Shown here: piece by piece, positions 5,671-11,834 of the stretch | How positions within the stretch are numbered: the stretch's first letter is position 1 | How the letters are laid out: the number at the start of each line of letters is the position of its first letter | Assembly (NCBI GenBank): GCA_006227015.1 | Contig: SBGI01000007.1 | Coordinates: 1 to 11,935, forward strand | Length of the DNA: 11,935 nt | From: Gammaproteobacteria bacterium | GTDB lineage: Bacteria > Pseudomonadota > Gammaproteobacteria > Pseudomonadales > Porticoccaceae | Reading direction: 5' to 3' | Notes under the pieces: generated by a model | Databases searched by the model: none | What the model was told of the DNA's origin: nothing | Seen by the model: the letters and a program-made list of their open reading frames with translations, nothing else | Translations under genes and position numbers: made by a program

Positions 5671-6261
5671 ATGAAAACTATTCTAGATCAGCACGCCCTA
5701 GACCAACTGTTCCTGACGGCTCGTAGCTATAACCAATTCACAGAAGAGGCCGTAAGCGATGAAGCGATCCAGGCCCTTTACGATCTCCTTAAATGGGGGC
5801 CGACCTCAATGAATACGCAACCTGCGCGTTATCTGTTTTTACGCAGTCCTGAGGCGAAGGAACGACTGCTTCCGGCTATGAAAGCTAGCAATCTTGAAAA
5901 GACCAAGGGGGCACCGGTGTCTGTACTGATTGCATCTGATACGGAGTTTTACGAGCACCTGCCGACCCAGTTCAAGCCGTACGATGCCAAGCCTTTGTTT
6001 ATGCAGAACGAAGGGTTGGCGAAAGAAACCGCGTTACGTAATAGCTCATTGCAGGGTGCCTACCTAATGCTTGCGGCAAGGGCGCTGGGCTTAGACTGCG
6101 GCGCGATGAGTGGATTCGATGCTGACAAAGTGAATGCGGAATTCTTTCCTGACGGAAAATGGAAAGTGAACTTCATCGTTAACCTGGGATACGGCACAGA
6201 CAGCGGTTACTACCCTCGAGGTCCACGGTTGGATTTTCATCAAGTTGCTCAAATCGTTTAG
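5671..6261 (+). CDS. Nitroreductase-fold FMN oxidoreductase, RutE/HadB-like
   Basis: The 196-residue length equals that of E. coli RutE, and the sequence follows it throughout. Matching segments are ARSYNQF (residues 17-23), LLKWGPTSMNTQPAR (FMN-binding, about 39-53), SNLEKTKGAPV, ETALRNSSLQGAYLMLAARALGL, and GAMSGFD, ending with NLGYG and PRGPRLDF. RutE is assigned to reduction of malonic semialdehyde to 3-hydroxypropionate in uracil catabolism. No other rut gene is here, so a different aldehyde, quinone or nitro substrate linked to the aromatic cluster is plausible. GAGAG at 5660-5664, 6 bases before the ATG, is only a fair ribosome binding site. The neighbours are the VOC gene (146 bases upstream) and the HPP membrane gene (98 bases downstream). 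Confidence 0.85.
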   Translation: MKTILDQHALDQLFLTARSYNQFTEEAVSDEAIQALYDLLKWGPTSMNTQPARYLFLRSPEAKERLLPAMKASNLEKTKGAPVSVLIASDTEFYEHLPTQFKPYDAKPLFMQNEGLAKETALRNSSLQGAYLMLAARALGLDCGAMSGFDADKVNAEFFPDGKWKVNFIVNLGYGTDSGYYPRGPRLDFHQVAQIV

Positions 6262-6324
6262 GGCTGCAGTTAGCGAAATCGATTGATAACACTCTAACTC
6301 GTAATTCAGATTCCAAATACCAGT

Positions 6325-6348
6325 ATCCATGCACTATTTGTGATGGAT
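6325..6348 (+). promoter_or_regulatory. Stem-loop directly before the HPP gene ribosome binding site
   Basis: ATCCAT (6325-6330) plus CAC (6332-6334) pair with GTG plus ATGGAT (6340-6348), with one bulged G and a TATTT loop. The stem ends just before GGGAG (6350-6354), the ribosome binding site of the next gene, so it could affect translation initiation. Confidence 0.4.
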
Positions 6349-6359
6349 TGGGAGACGCT

Positions 6360-6974
6360 ATGAGTGGAACCTGCGAAAAATTAATGCAGCACATACAAGC
6401 GCAAAAAGGCGCTGGCGCTGGTCGCTGTCAGCGTTTGCAAACGGTTGTCGGGATTGTCGTTGGGATATATGCGTTGCTATGGATTAGCAATTCGCTGCTT
6501 GAGCTTCAGGGGGCGACGATGGTGGTCGCATCCATGGGGGCCACGGCAGTGTTGCTGTTTACCCTTCCTGATGGGCCGTTTAGTAAATCCTGGCCTGTGT
6601 TTGGAGGCCATATGGTATCCGCTTTTGTGGGAGTCAGTAGCGCCAAGTTTGTTCCGGATCCGTTGCTGGCCGCCGCGCTTGCCGTAGGGTTTGCGATGGT
6701 AGCAATGACTTTTATGCGCTGTGTCCACCCGCCAGGTGGGGCGACTGCAATGGTTGCTGTTTTAGGGGGGGATTCGATTCAACAGCTTGGCTATGGCTTT
6801 GTTTTTCAACCGGTGATGGTCAATGCGCTGATCGTTTTAGCCGTGGCGACGCTAATCAACTATATATTCCGATATAAGCACTATTTTACGCAGGGTAAAG
6901 GGTTCAGTGCCTTAAAGCTGGATCGCAGTAAAGCACCGGCCTCTAAGGGTGGGGATGGAACCCAGGATCATTGA
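6360..6974 (+). CDS. HPP-family integral membrane protein
   Basis: The 204-residue inner-membrane protein carries the family-defining His-Pro-Pro motif, here VHPPGGATA with His123-Pro124-Pro125. Hydrophobic segments, likely four or five, run about residues 23-44, 47-66, 78-93, 97-116 and 150-170. The N-terminus is basic and cytoplasm-like, and the C-terminal 30 residues are polar (FRYKHY onward). HPP proteins are poorly characterised; some cyanobacterial and chloroplast members take part in nitrite transport. A transport role is possible here, but nothing shows what it carries. I chose ATG 6360, with GGGAG at 6350-6354, over the upstream in-frame TTG 6348. It follows the nitroreductase gene after 98 bases. 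Confidence 0.85.
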   Translation: MSGTCEKLMQHIQAQKGAGAGRCQRLQTVVGIVVGIYALLWISNSLLELQGATMVVASMGATAVLLFTLPDGPFSKSWPVFGGHMVSAFVGVSSAKFVPDPLLAAALAVGFAMVAMTFMRCVHPPGGATAMVAVLGGDSIQQLGYGFVFQPVMVNALIVLAVATLINYIFRYKHYFTQGKGFSALKLDRSKAPASKGGDGTQDH

Positions 6975-7101
6975 TCGAAAAAACAGATAAATATTATGAA
7001 AGCAACCCGGTTTATTGATGCGTGAGGAGTCGAGATACTGATTGTGAGGCAAATGCATCGGTCCACAGGGGTCATAGGGTGACAAGTGAGTGGACTATTT
7101 T

Positions 7102-7119
7102 GGGCAGGAAGCCCTTTTT
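7102..7119 (+). terminator. Possible weak intrinsic terminator after the HPP gene
   Basis: GGGC (7102-7105) and GCCC (7111-7114) form a 4-bp stem with an AGGAA loop, followed at once by TTTTT (7115-7119). This is the only + strand hairpin in the window followed directly by a T-run. The stem is short, so termination may be inefficient or absent. It lies 128 bases after the HPP stop codon. Confidence 0.35.
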
Positions 7120-7216
7120 ATTCTCCTATTCGCTGAGACGTTTGTCTGATGCTGCACTGAAATACGAACAGGATTTAACTGACTCACATATCGCGATTTC
7201 AGTGACCAAAAAATAA

Positions 7217-7237
7217 CAGCCCGTGTTATTCGGGCTG
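7217..7237 (-). terminator. Stem-loop acting as candidate - strand terminator upstream of the SDR gene
   Basis: CAGCCCG (7217-7223) and CGGGCTG (7231-7237) pair perfectly around TGTTATT. Read on the - strand the hairpin is followed by TTATTTTTTGG, a good terminator tail. On the + strand no T-run follows. It could stop antisense transcripts coming from the SDR side, or simply act as a + strand mRNA hairpin like the others. Confidence 0.4.
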
Positions 7238-7274
7238 CGTGTAACAACCAAATAAGAATTCACGGAGTTTGATT

Positions 7275-8075
7275 ATGAGCTTTGATAATAAAACCATCGT
7301 TGTGACCGGCGCATCTTCGGGTATTGGTGCGGCCTGCGTTGCACTGCTTAAGCGTCGCGGCGCCAAGGTTATTGGAATGGATATTAACGAGCCTGCTGCG
7401 AGTAGTGTTGATCAGTTTGTTGCTTTTAATCAGGGTTCGCTGGATTCTATTGATCAGGCAGTTGAAAAGCTGCCGTCTGGGATTGATGCTCTGTTCAATA
7501 TTGCCGGTGTTGCACCTTCGCCTCGTTTCTCCGCCGTAGACGTATTAAAAATTAACTTCTTTGGCCTGCGATACTTTACCGAGAAAATGATCGACAAGCT
7601 TAAAGATGGTGCAGCGATCGTAAATATGTCTTCTGGTACTGGTACTGGCTGGCCGACCAATATTGAAAACATTAAAGCCTTTCTGGCGCTGAACAATATC
7701 GACGATGTTGAAGGATTTGTTGCCGACCATGGGATTGGCAACGATGGTCTGGATAATAGCGCGGCTTATCCGTTTAGTAAGCAGCTGCTTTCTGTTTGGA
7801 CGATGAAAGTGTCCAGTCGTTGGAAAGATCGTGGCATCCGCGTAAATGCGGTAGCACCTGCAGCAGTGGATACGCCAATTATGGGTGACTTCCTGAACAG
7901 CTTCGGTGAAGAGTCCAAGCAGCGCGTGGAGAAATTTGGCGCGGCGACCCCTGAGAACATCGCTCTGGCGAGCGTATTTCTAGCATCCGAAGATGCTATC
8001 TGGGTCAACGGTGCTGTGTTGCCTGTTGATGGTGGTGCCGTTACAGGTGGCATGATGCTGAAAATGGGCATCTGA
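7275..8075 (+). CDS. Short-chain dehydrogenase, coniferyl-alcohol / 3-alpha-hydroxysteroid dehydrogenase type
   Basis: The 266-residue protein is a classical SDR: TGASSGIG (residues 11-18) binds the cofactor, and Asp36 after the second strand favours NAD(H). NIAGVA follows the NNAG position, SS119-120 includes the catalytic serine, and the pair Tyr165/Lys169 sits in AAYPFSK. The gap of about 45 residues between Ser and Tyr, far longer than usual, is the hallmark of the Comamonas 3-alpha-hydroxysteroid dehydrogenase and Pseudomonas CalA subgroup. The opening stretch also resembles CalA strongly as I recall it. A role in oxidising a lignin-derived aryl alcohol to the aldehyde fits the aldehyde dehydrogenase in this cluster; other secondary or aryl alcohols are possible. 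I chose ATG 7275, with GGAG at 7264-7267, over the in-frame TTG 7269. Confidence 0.88.
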   Translation: MSFDNKTIVVTGASSGIGAACVALLKRRGAKVIGMDINEPAASSVDQFVAFNQGSLDSIDQAVEKLPSGIDALFNIAGVAPSPRFSAVDVLKINFFGLRYFTEKMIDKLKDGAAIVNMSSGTGTGWPTNIENIKAFLALNNIDDVEGFVADHGIGNDGLDNSAAYPFSKQLLSVWTMKVSSRWKDRGIRVNAVAPAAVDTPIMGDFLNSFGEESKQRVEKFGAATPENIALASVFLASEDAIWVNGAVLPVDGGAVTGGMMLKMGI

Positions 8076-8090
8076 TCCACTGTCCCATTG

Positions 8091-8134
8091 GGAACCCTGA
8101 CGCTAAGTGATGCCATCGCTGAGCTCGGGGTTCT
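8091..8134 (+). promoter_or_regulatory. Extended stem-loop after the SDR gene
   Basis: GGAACCC (8091-8097) pairs with GGGTTCT (8128-8134). Inside it GCT (8102-8104) pairs with AGC (8122-8124), and AGTGAT (8106-8111) with ATCGCT (8115-8120), closed by GCC. Two G-U pairs, one mismatch and one internal loop are present. It begins 16 bases after the stop codon and is not followed by T's. Confidence 0.5.
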
Positions 8135-8178
8135 ACTCGTACAAAAAGCCATTCATTGCTCTGGTGCCTGGTTGCTGT

Positions 8179-8207
8179 AGGAGGTATCTGTGACGATATC
8201 CTCGTAG
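8179..8207 (+). promoter_or_regulatory. Shine-Dalgarno-led 5-codon mini-ORF folded in a hairpin
   Basis: A full AGGAGG (8179-8184) is followed after 5 bases by GTG ACG ATA TCC TCG TAG (8190-8207). GAGG and TATC (8181-8188) can pair with GATA and CCTC (8195-8203, one bulged T). This places the ribosome site in the stem and the GTG in the loop. It lies 59 bases before the next gene and could be a leader peptide or a decayed start. Confidence 0.35.
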
Positions 8208-8265
8208 CTTGAGCCCAGCTTCATGTGATCAATTTATTTCGTTTTCAAGTCTGCGGGAGGTTTGT

Positions 8266-8595
8266 ATGGAGACAAAAGAAAAAGGACGGGCAGTTCGCTT
8301 AAAACCGGATACAACAACCGCAATGTCCAACCTTATCGGACAGGTAAGGGAGGTTATTCCTTTTGATATTCCGCCCGCTCAATTGTGCGATGGTCCCTGT
8401 ACTGGCTGCCCAAAGAAACTGATCGAGTATCTCGATACTGAGTTGGAAGAGTGGGAGTTTAAATTAAGTAATGATGAAAAGCCTGGTTTGGGTGATGTCC
8501 AGGCATTGGGTAAAACCAGTAAAAAAATCTATACCGTGCTGCAGAAAAACGACCTGATCCAGGAAAAGTTTAGCAACCTTATCGCGAAATCATAA
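8266..8595 (+). CDS. Small conserved-looking protein with CX3CX2C motif, function unknown
   Basis: The 109-residue soluble protein has no signal peptide or membrane segment. Its one clear feature is LCDGPCTGCPKK, with Cys41, Cys45 and Cys48 (CX3CX2C), the only cysteines present. After this comes a charged, probably helical C-terminal half (IEYLDTELEEWEFKL, then LGDVQALGKTSKKIYTVLQ). The spacing equals the radical-SAM cluster motif, but the protein is much too small for that fold; a zinc or Fe-S site is the simplest reading. ATG 8266 has a strong GGGAGG (8255-8260) 5 bases upstream. An in-frame Met at residue 20 (MSNLIGQ) could be a second start but has no clear ribosome site. Lying between the SDR and the TRAP operon, it may be a regulator or accessory factor; I do not recognise the family. 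Confidence 0.7.
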   Translation: METKEKGRAVRLKPDTTTAMSNLIGQVREVIPFDIPPAQLCDGPCTGCPKKLIEYLDTELEEWEFKLSNDEKPGLGDVQALGKTSKKIYTVLQKNDLIQEKFSNLIAKS

Positions 8596-8663
8596 GGCCC
8601 CGAATAATTCGTGGGTGGCAGATATAGGGGGTAGGGTATAGCTCTAAGCTTTAAGCGGGTGAC

Positions 8664-8688
8664 TTAAAACACGAAGACGTGTGTTTAA
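8664..8688 (+). promoter_or_regulatory. Stem-loop downstream of the CX3CX2C gene
   Basis: TTAAA plus ACACG (8664-8673) pair with CGTGT plus TTTAA (8678-8688), with one bulged G and an AAGA tetraloop. ACATTCTTTCGTT follows, a poor T-run. It may be a leaky terminator for the small gene upstream. Confidence 0.45.
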
Positions 8689-8774
8689 ACATTCTTTCGT
8701 TAAATTTGAAAAATATATTGCCACAAGCTAGTTGTGGTGTCCTCCTCTTCTTATAAAAACTCGATTTTTAGGTA

Positions 8775-8803
8775 TTCGCTGCCCGCACGTTATTGGCAGC
8801 GAA
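8775..8803 (+). promoter_or_regulatory. Perfect 9-bp stem-loop in the TRAP operon leader
   Basis: TTCGCTGCC (8775-8783) and GGCAGCGAA (8795-8803) are fully complementary around an 11-base loop, 70 bases before the dctP start. With no T-run after it, it is either an RNA leader structure or a dyad operator for a regulator of the transporter. Confidence 0.5.
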
Positions 8804-8873
8804 CGCTTTAAGTGTGTCTGTGCGCTAACAAGTTAAATGCTGTGTCGTAAATAAAAATAATGAGGAACGATCT

Positions 8874-9890
8874 ATGAAAATAATAAAAAAACTGCGTAGT
8901 CTGACAATTGCCACCGCAGTGGCTGCGTCACTGGGTGTGTCATCGGTGTCGGCTCAAGAGCTGAAGCTGGCGACATTTATTCCTCCGCAACACCACCTGC
9001 ATAAGAACCTTTTCACTTGGTTTGCCAAGGAAGTGGAATCACGAAGTAACGGTGAGTTAACCGTCAAAATTTATCCGTCCGGTCAGCTGGGCGCTGGACC
9101 GGTGCAGCAATACAAGCGTGTATTGGAAGGGGTGGCGGATATCACCTTCGGCCTGCCTGCCTATACGCCTAAGGTATTTCCAAAAACCATGATGATCATC
9201 CCGCCGGGGATGTCGGATAGTGCGGCAGAAAGTACCCAGCGTTTGTGGGGTGTGTACGACAAACACCTGGCGTCAGAGTACAAAAATGTAAAACTGCTGG
9301 GCCTCTGGACCGTTGCTGGTATCGGTTTGGCCAGTAAAGACAAAGCGATCCGTACGCTAGAGGACCTTAAGGGATTGAAGTACGTTCCCTACGGAGCGAT
9401 GACCACGCCAATCGTTGAAGAGATGGGCGGGGTTCCGGTTCAGATGCCGGTAACCGAGTTCTATACCGCACTTTCCACCGGTACCGTTGATGCGGTTACC
9501 GCGACAGCAAACAACATGGTCGCACCATGGAATCTGTTGGATGTTTCCAAATACTGGATTGATAACATTCCGGTTGCACATACCGCGTTTTTCTTGGCAA
9601 TGAACAAAAACTCATACGCAAAGCTGCCTGAGAAACACCGTACCATTATTGATGAACTGGCCGGTGAAGCGCTGTCGCTGCGTGGTGCAATCAGCTTTGA
9701 TGATACTGATGCTAAATCCCTGGAAATGATGAAGCAGAAATCAGATAAGTTTGAGTGGATCACCATATCTGATGAAGAACGTCAGAAGATGGATGACGCG
9801 GTGAAACGTGGCTTGGAAAAGGTCTTTGAGAATATGAAAGCTCAAGGCTTGCCAAATGCGAAAGAAGTCTACAACGACATCAACTCCTAA
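8874..9890 (+). CDS. dctP: TRAP transporter periplasmic solute-binding protein (DctP family)
   Basis: The 338-residue receptor has a clear signal peptide: basic MKIIKKLRS, a hydrophobic core, then SVSA with cleavage after residue 27. The mature form begins QELKLATFIPP. DctP landmarks are IYPSGQLGAGPVQQYKRV, the LEDLKGLK block (about 163-170), MPVTEFYTALSTGTVDAV and FFLAMNKNSYAKLP. At the place where most family members have Ile-Arg in GLKIR, this one reads GLKYVPYG, with Val171 at the arginine site. Recognition of the usual ligand carboxylate must therefore differ. GAGGA at 8862-8866 precedes the ATG by 7 bases. It heads a complete dctPQM operon, so it is the dedicated receptor for the membrane subunits encoded 66 bases downstream. 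The ligand is unknown; context suggests an aromatic or related compound. Confidence 0.92.
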   Translation: MKIIKKLRSLTIATAVAASLGVSSVSAQELKLATFIPPQHHLHKNLFTWFAKEVESRSNGELTVKIYPSGQLGAGPVQQYKRVLEGVADITFGLPAYTPKVFPKTMMIIPPGMSDSAAESTQRLWGVYDKHLASEYKNVKLLGLWTVAGIGLASKDKAIRTLEDLKGLKYVPYGAMTTPIVEEMGGVPVQMPVTEFYTALSTGTVDAVTATANNMVAPWNLLDVSKYWIDNIPVAHTAFFLAMNKNSYAKLPEKHRTIIDELAGEALSLRGAISFDDTDAKSLEMMKQKSDKFEWITISDEERQKMDDAVKRGLEKVFENMKAQGLPNAKEVYNDINS

Positions 9891-9908
9891 TCTCTTACCT
9901 GCAATACA

Positions 9909-9935
9909 GAGATCCCGTGCGGTTGCCGGGATCTC
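9909..9935 (+). promoter_or_regulatory. Perfect 9-bp stem-loop between dctP and dctQ
   Basis: GAGATCCCG (9909-9917) and CGGGATCTC (9927-9935) pair fully, with two more G-C pairs possible inside around GGTT. No T-run follows. Hairpins at this place in binding-protein operons commonly protect the receptor mRNA and lower expression of the membrane subunits, giving receptor excess. That role is inferred here. Confidence 0.6.
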
Positions 9936-9956
9936 ACCGTTCCATAGGAGCAATAT

Positions 9957-10481
9957 ATGGAAACTTCACAAAGAGCGCAGGTAGGTTGGCTAGACTGTCT
10001 CGATAAATGTATTAAGTGGATCACCCTGATCGGTGGTGGGGTGTCGATTCTATTTCTCATGGGATTGACGGTGAGCGACGTGGTGATGCGTTATCTCTTC
10101 AACAGTCCGATCTTCGGTGCTCAGGATCTGCTTCAACTCACTCTATTATTGATCGTTGCGTTTTCTACCGCCTTTGGTGGTCGTAGCGGTGCGCATATCG
10201 AAATCGAACTCTTCGAACAGAAGATGAATCCTCACTTTGCCCGTTGGTCCTTGCTGTTGGTGCGACTGGTCGGTGCCGTGCTGGTTGGGGTGCTGGCATG
10301 GAGACTGATTGAAACCGGAATTATGTCCGTTATGTTCGGTGAAGCGACCCAGCTGCTACTGATCTCTTACGAAAACTTCTACTACGTGCTGGCTGCGGGT
10401 ATGGCGCTATATAGCCTGGTTTTGCTGGCTGAGTCCCTGTTGTTGGCAACACGGGGCGTAGTGACTCGACTGCGCAGCTGA
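9957..10481 (+). CDS. dctQ: TRAP transporter small membrane subunit (DctQ)
   Basis: The 174-residue protein has four hydrophobic segments, about residues 18-40, 52-70, 87-110 and 137-162, as in DctQ proteins. Family signatures are DVVMRYLFNSPIFGAQDLLQL after the first segment and GGRSGAHIEIEL after the second. DctQ pairs with DctM in the inner membrane and is needed for docking of the sodium-driven transporter with its receptor. AGGAG (9946-9950) is 6 bases before the ATG. It lies between dctP and dctM, and only 14 bases separate it from dctM, so these two are surely co-transcribed. Confidence 0.92.
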   Translation: METSQRAQVGWLDCLDKCIKWITLIGGGVSILFLMGLTVSDVVMRYLFNSPIFGAQDLLQLTLLLIVAFSTAFGGRSGAHIEIELFEQKMNPHFARWSLLLVRLVGAVLVGVLAWRLIETGIMSVMFGEATQLLLISYENFYYVLAAGMALYSLVLLAESLLLATRGVVTRLRS

Positions 10482-10495
10482 TTGAGGAGGCATTT

Positions 10496-11803
10496 ATGAC
10501 TGAAACTGCCGTAGGCGTTCTGGGTCTTGGTTCGCTGTTTACTTTGTTGGCTATCCGTATGCCGGTAGCCCTTTCTATGCTGTTGGTTGGTTTGGTAGGC
10601 ACAATCGTTATCAACGGTATGATACCTGGTTTGTCCTCCATGTCCGGGGAGGCAATGCAGGTTGCAACCGAATACAACCTGATAGTGATTCCGTTGTTTA
10701 TTCTCATGGGTAACCTGGCAGGGATCTCCGGTATGAGCACCGACTTGTTCGCCGCCGCATACAGCTGGATGGGACACCGTAAAGGTGGACTGGCGTCGGC
10801 CACAGTGGCGGCCTGTGCGGGATTCGCTGCACTGTCCGGCTCCTCTCTGGCGTCCGCAGTGACCATGGGGCGGGTGGCGTTGCCTGAGATGAAACGCTTT
10901 AACTATGCCAATTCACTGTCTACCGGCGCGGTAGCGGCTGGGGGGACGTTGGGATTTCTGATTCCACCGTCAGGCGGCATGATCATCTATGCCATTCTGA
11001 CCGAGCAGTCGATCGGGCGCCTGTTCATGGCAGGTATTCTGCCCGGCATTATACTGACCCTCCTGTTCATTGGCGCTATCTGGTATACCACGTTTAGAAA
11101 TCCTGAAGCGGGTCCGGCTGGACCTCGTGCATCCAGGCAGGAGCGGGTGCAATCGTTGGTGCGAGCGTTACCTATTTTGGGTGTGGTTACCGTCACCATC
11201 GGCGGAATGTACTCAGGTGTGTTCACGCCGGTTGAGGCAGCAGGTGTGGGTGCATTCCTGATGATGCTGATGAGCGCATGGCGTCGGGCGTTATCACTTA
11301 AAAATCTTGAAAAAGTGATTTTGGATACACTGAAAACCACCTCAACGGTATTTTTAATCCTGATCGGTGCGTTCGTGTTTATCCCGTTCATGGCGCTGAC
11401 CGAGGTGCCAAGTAACCTTGTGACTTTCCTGACCGCACTGCCGATTGGCGAATACGGTATTTTGTTGCTAATCGTACTGACCTATATGTTGTTGGGTACC
11501 TTCCTCGAAGGTATTGCGATGCTGGTGCTGACCTTGCCTGTGGTCATGCCGCTGGTGGCCAACATGGGGTGGGATCCGATCTGGTTTGGCATCATTATTG
11601 TAATCGTTCTTGAGATGGGCATGATCTCGCCGCCCGTTGGTATTAACGTCTTCATCGTGAAGGGCATTGCGCCTGATGTACCGATGGGGCAGATCTTCAG
11701 AGGCATCTGGCCATTCTGGTTTGCGATGGCGCTGATGATTCTGTTGCTGGTGCTGGTACCGGAAATCGCGACATATATACCCGATACGATGATGGGAACT
11801 TAG
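10496..11803 (+). CDS. dctM: TRAP transporter large membrane subunit (DctM)
   Basis: The 435-residue length and hydrophobicity are typical of DctM, the 11-12 helix subunit that carries substrate with Na+. Motifs seen include IPLFILMGNLAGISGMS, GFAALSGSSLASAVTMGRVALPEM, and the first re-entrant signature IPPSGGMIIYAILTEQSIG. Further on are FMAGILPGI, VFTPVEAAGVGAF and the second-half ISPPVGINVFIVKGIAPDVPM. A strong GAGGAGG (10484-10490) lies 5 bases before the ATG. It completes the dctPQM operon and is the last complete gene in the window. Together with DctQ it may also serve the orphan receptor encoded at 2286-3308, since no second membrane pair is present. Confidence 0.95.
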   Translation: MTETAVGVLGLGSLFTLLAIRMPVALSMLLVGLVGTIVINGMIPGLSSMSGEAMQVATEYNLIVIPLFILMGNLAGISGMSTDLFAAAYSWMGHRKGGLASATVAACAGFAALSGSSLASAVTMGRVALPEMKRFNYANSLSTGAVAAGGTLGFLIPPSGGMIIYAILTEQSIGRLFMAGILPGIILTLLFIGAIWYTTFRNPEAGPAGPRASRQERVQSLVRALPILGVVTVTIGGMYSGVFTPVEAAGVGAFLMMLMSAWRRALSLKNLEKVILDTLKTTSTVFLILIGAFVFIPFMALTEVPSNLVTFLTALPIGEYGILLLIVLTYMLLGTFLEGIAMLVLTLPVVMPLVANMGWDPIWFGIIIVIVLEMGMISPPVGINVFIVKGIAPDVPMGQIFRGIWPFWFAMALMILLLVLVPEIATYIPDTMMGT

Positions 11804-11834
11804 GCTCGTCACATCCTAGCCATTAAAAAGCCCT

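Larger units (their letters stand above)
6975..7274 (+). other. 300-base gap between HPP and SDR genes; no convincing gene
   Basis: The only open frame of note (7022-7216, GTG start, 64 codons) has no ribosome binding site, no methionine and no recognisable fold, so I do not call it. The gap holds a short possible terminator at 7102-7119 and a 7-bp stem-loop at 7217-7237. It is the longest gene-free stretch here and the best place for a transcription break between the two halves of the cluster. Confidence 0.6.
8596..8873 (+). other. 278-base gap before the TRAP operon with three stem-loops; no gene
   Basis: No credible reading frame is present. The stretch is A+T-richer than its surroundings and holds three inverted repeats: 8664-8688, 8721-8737 (CCACAA and TTGTGG around GCTAG) and 8775-8803. 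TATATT (8714-8719) and TATAAA (8752-8757) could serve as -10 elements, but I find no good -35 at correct spacing. It is the likely promoter and leader region of the dctPQM operon. Confidence 0.5.

Noticed and set aside
7022..7216. 64-codon + strand ORF whose stop is followed at once by a hairpin
   Set aside because: GTG start without a ribosome site, no internal methionine, no recognisable motif; it also runs straight through a possible terminator. Treated as chance.
8692..8757. Sigma-70 promoter for dctPQM using TATATT or TATAAA as -10
   Set aside because: No hexamer close to TTGACA lies 16-18 bases upstream of either, so I could not support a specific promoter.
773..9935. The intergenic hairpins as a REP/BIME-like repeat family or CRISPR-like array
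   Set aside because: The arms share no common sequence and there is no regular spacing.
10330..10866. 178-codon - strand ORF opposite dctQ/dctM
   Set aside because: Mirror frame of membrane-protein codons; it is low-complexity and lacks any supporting signal.
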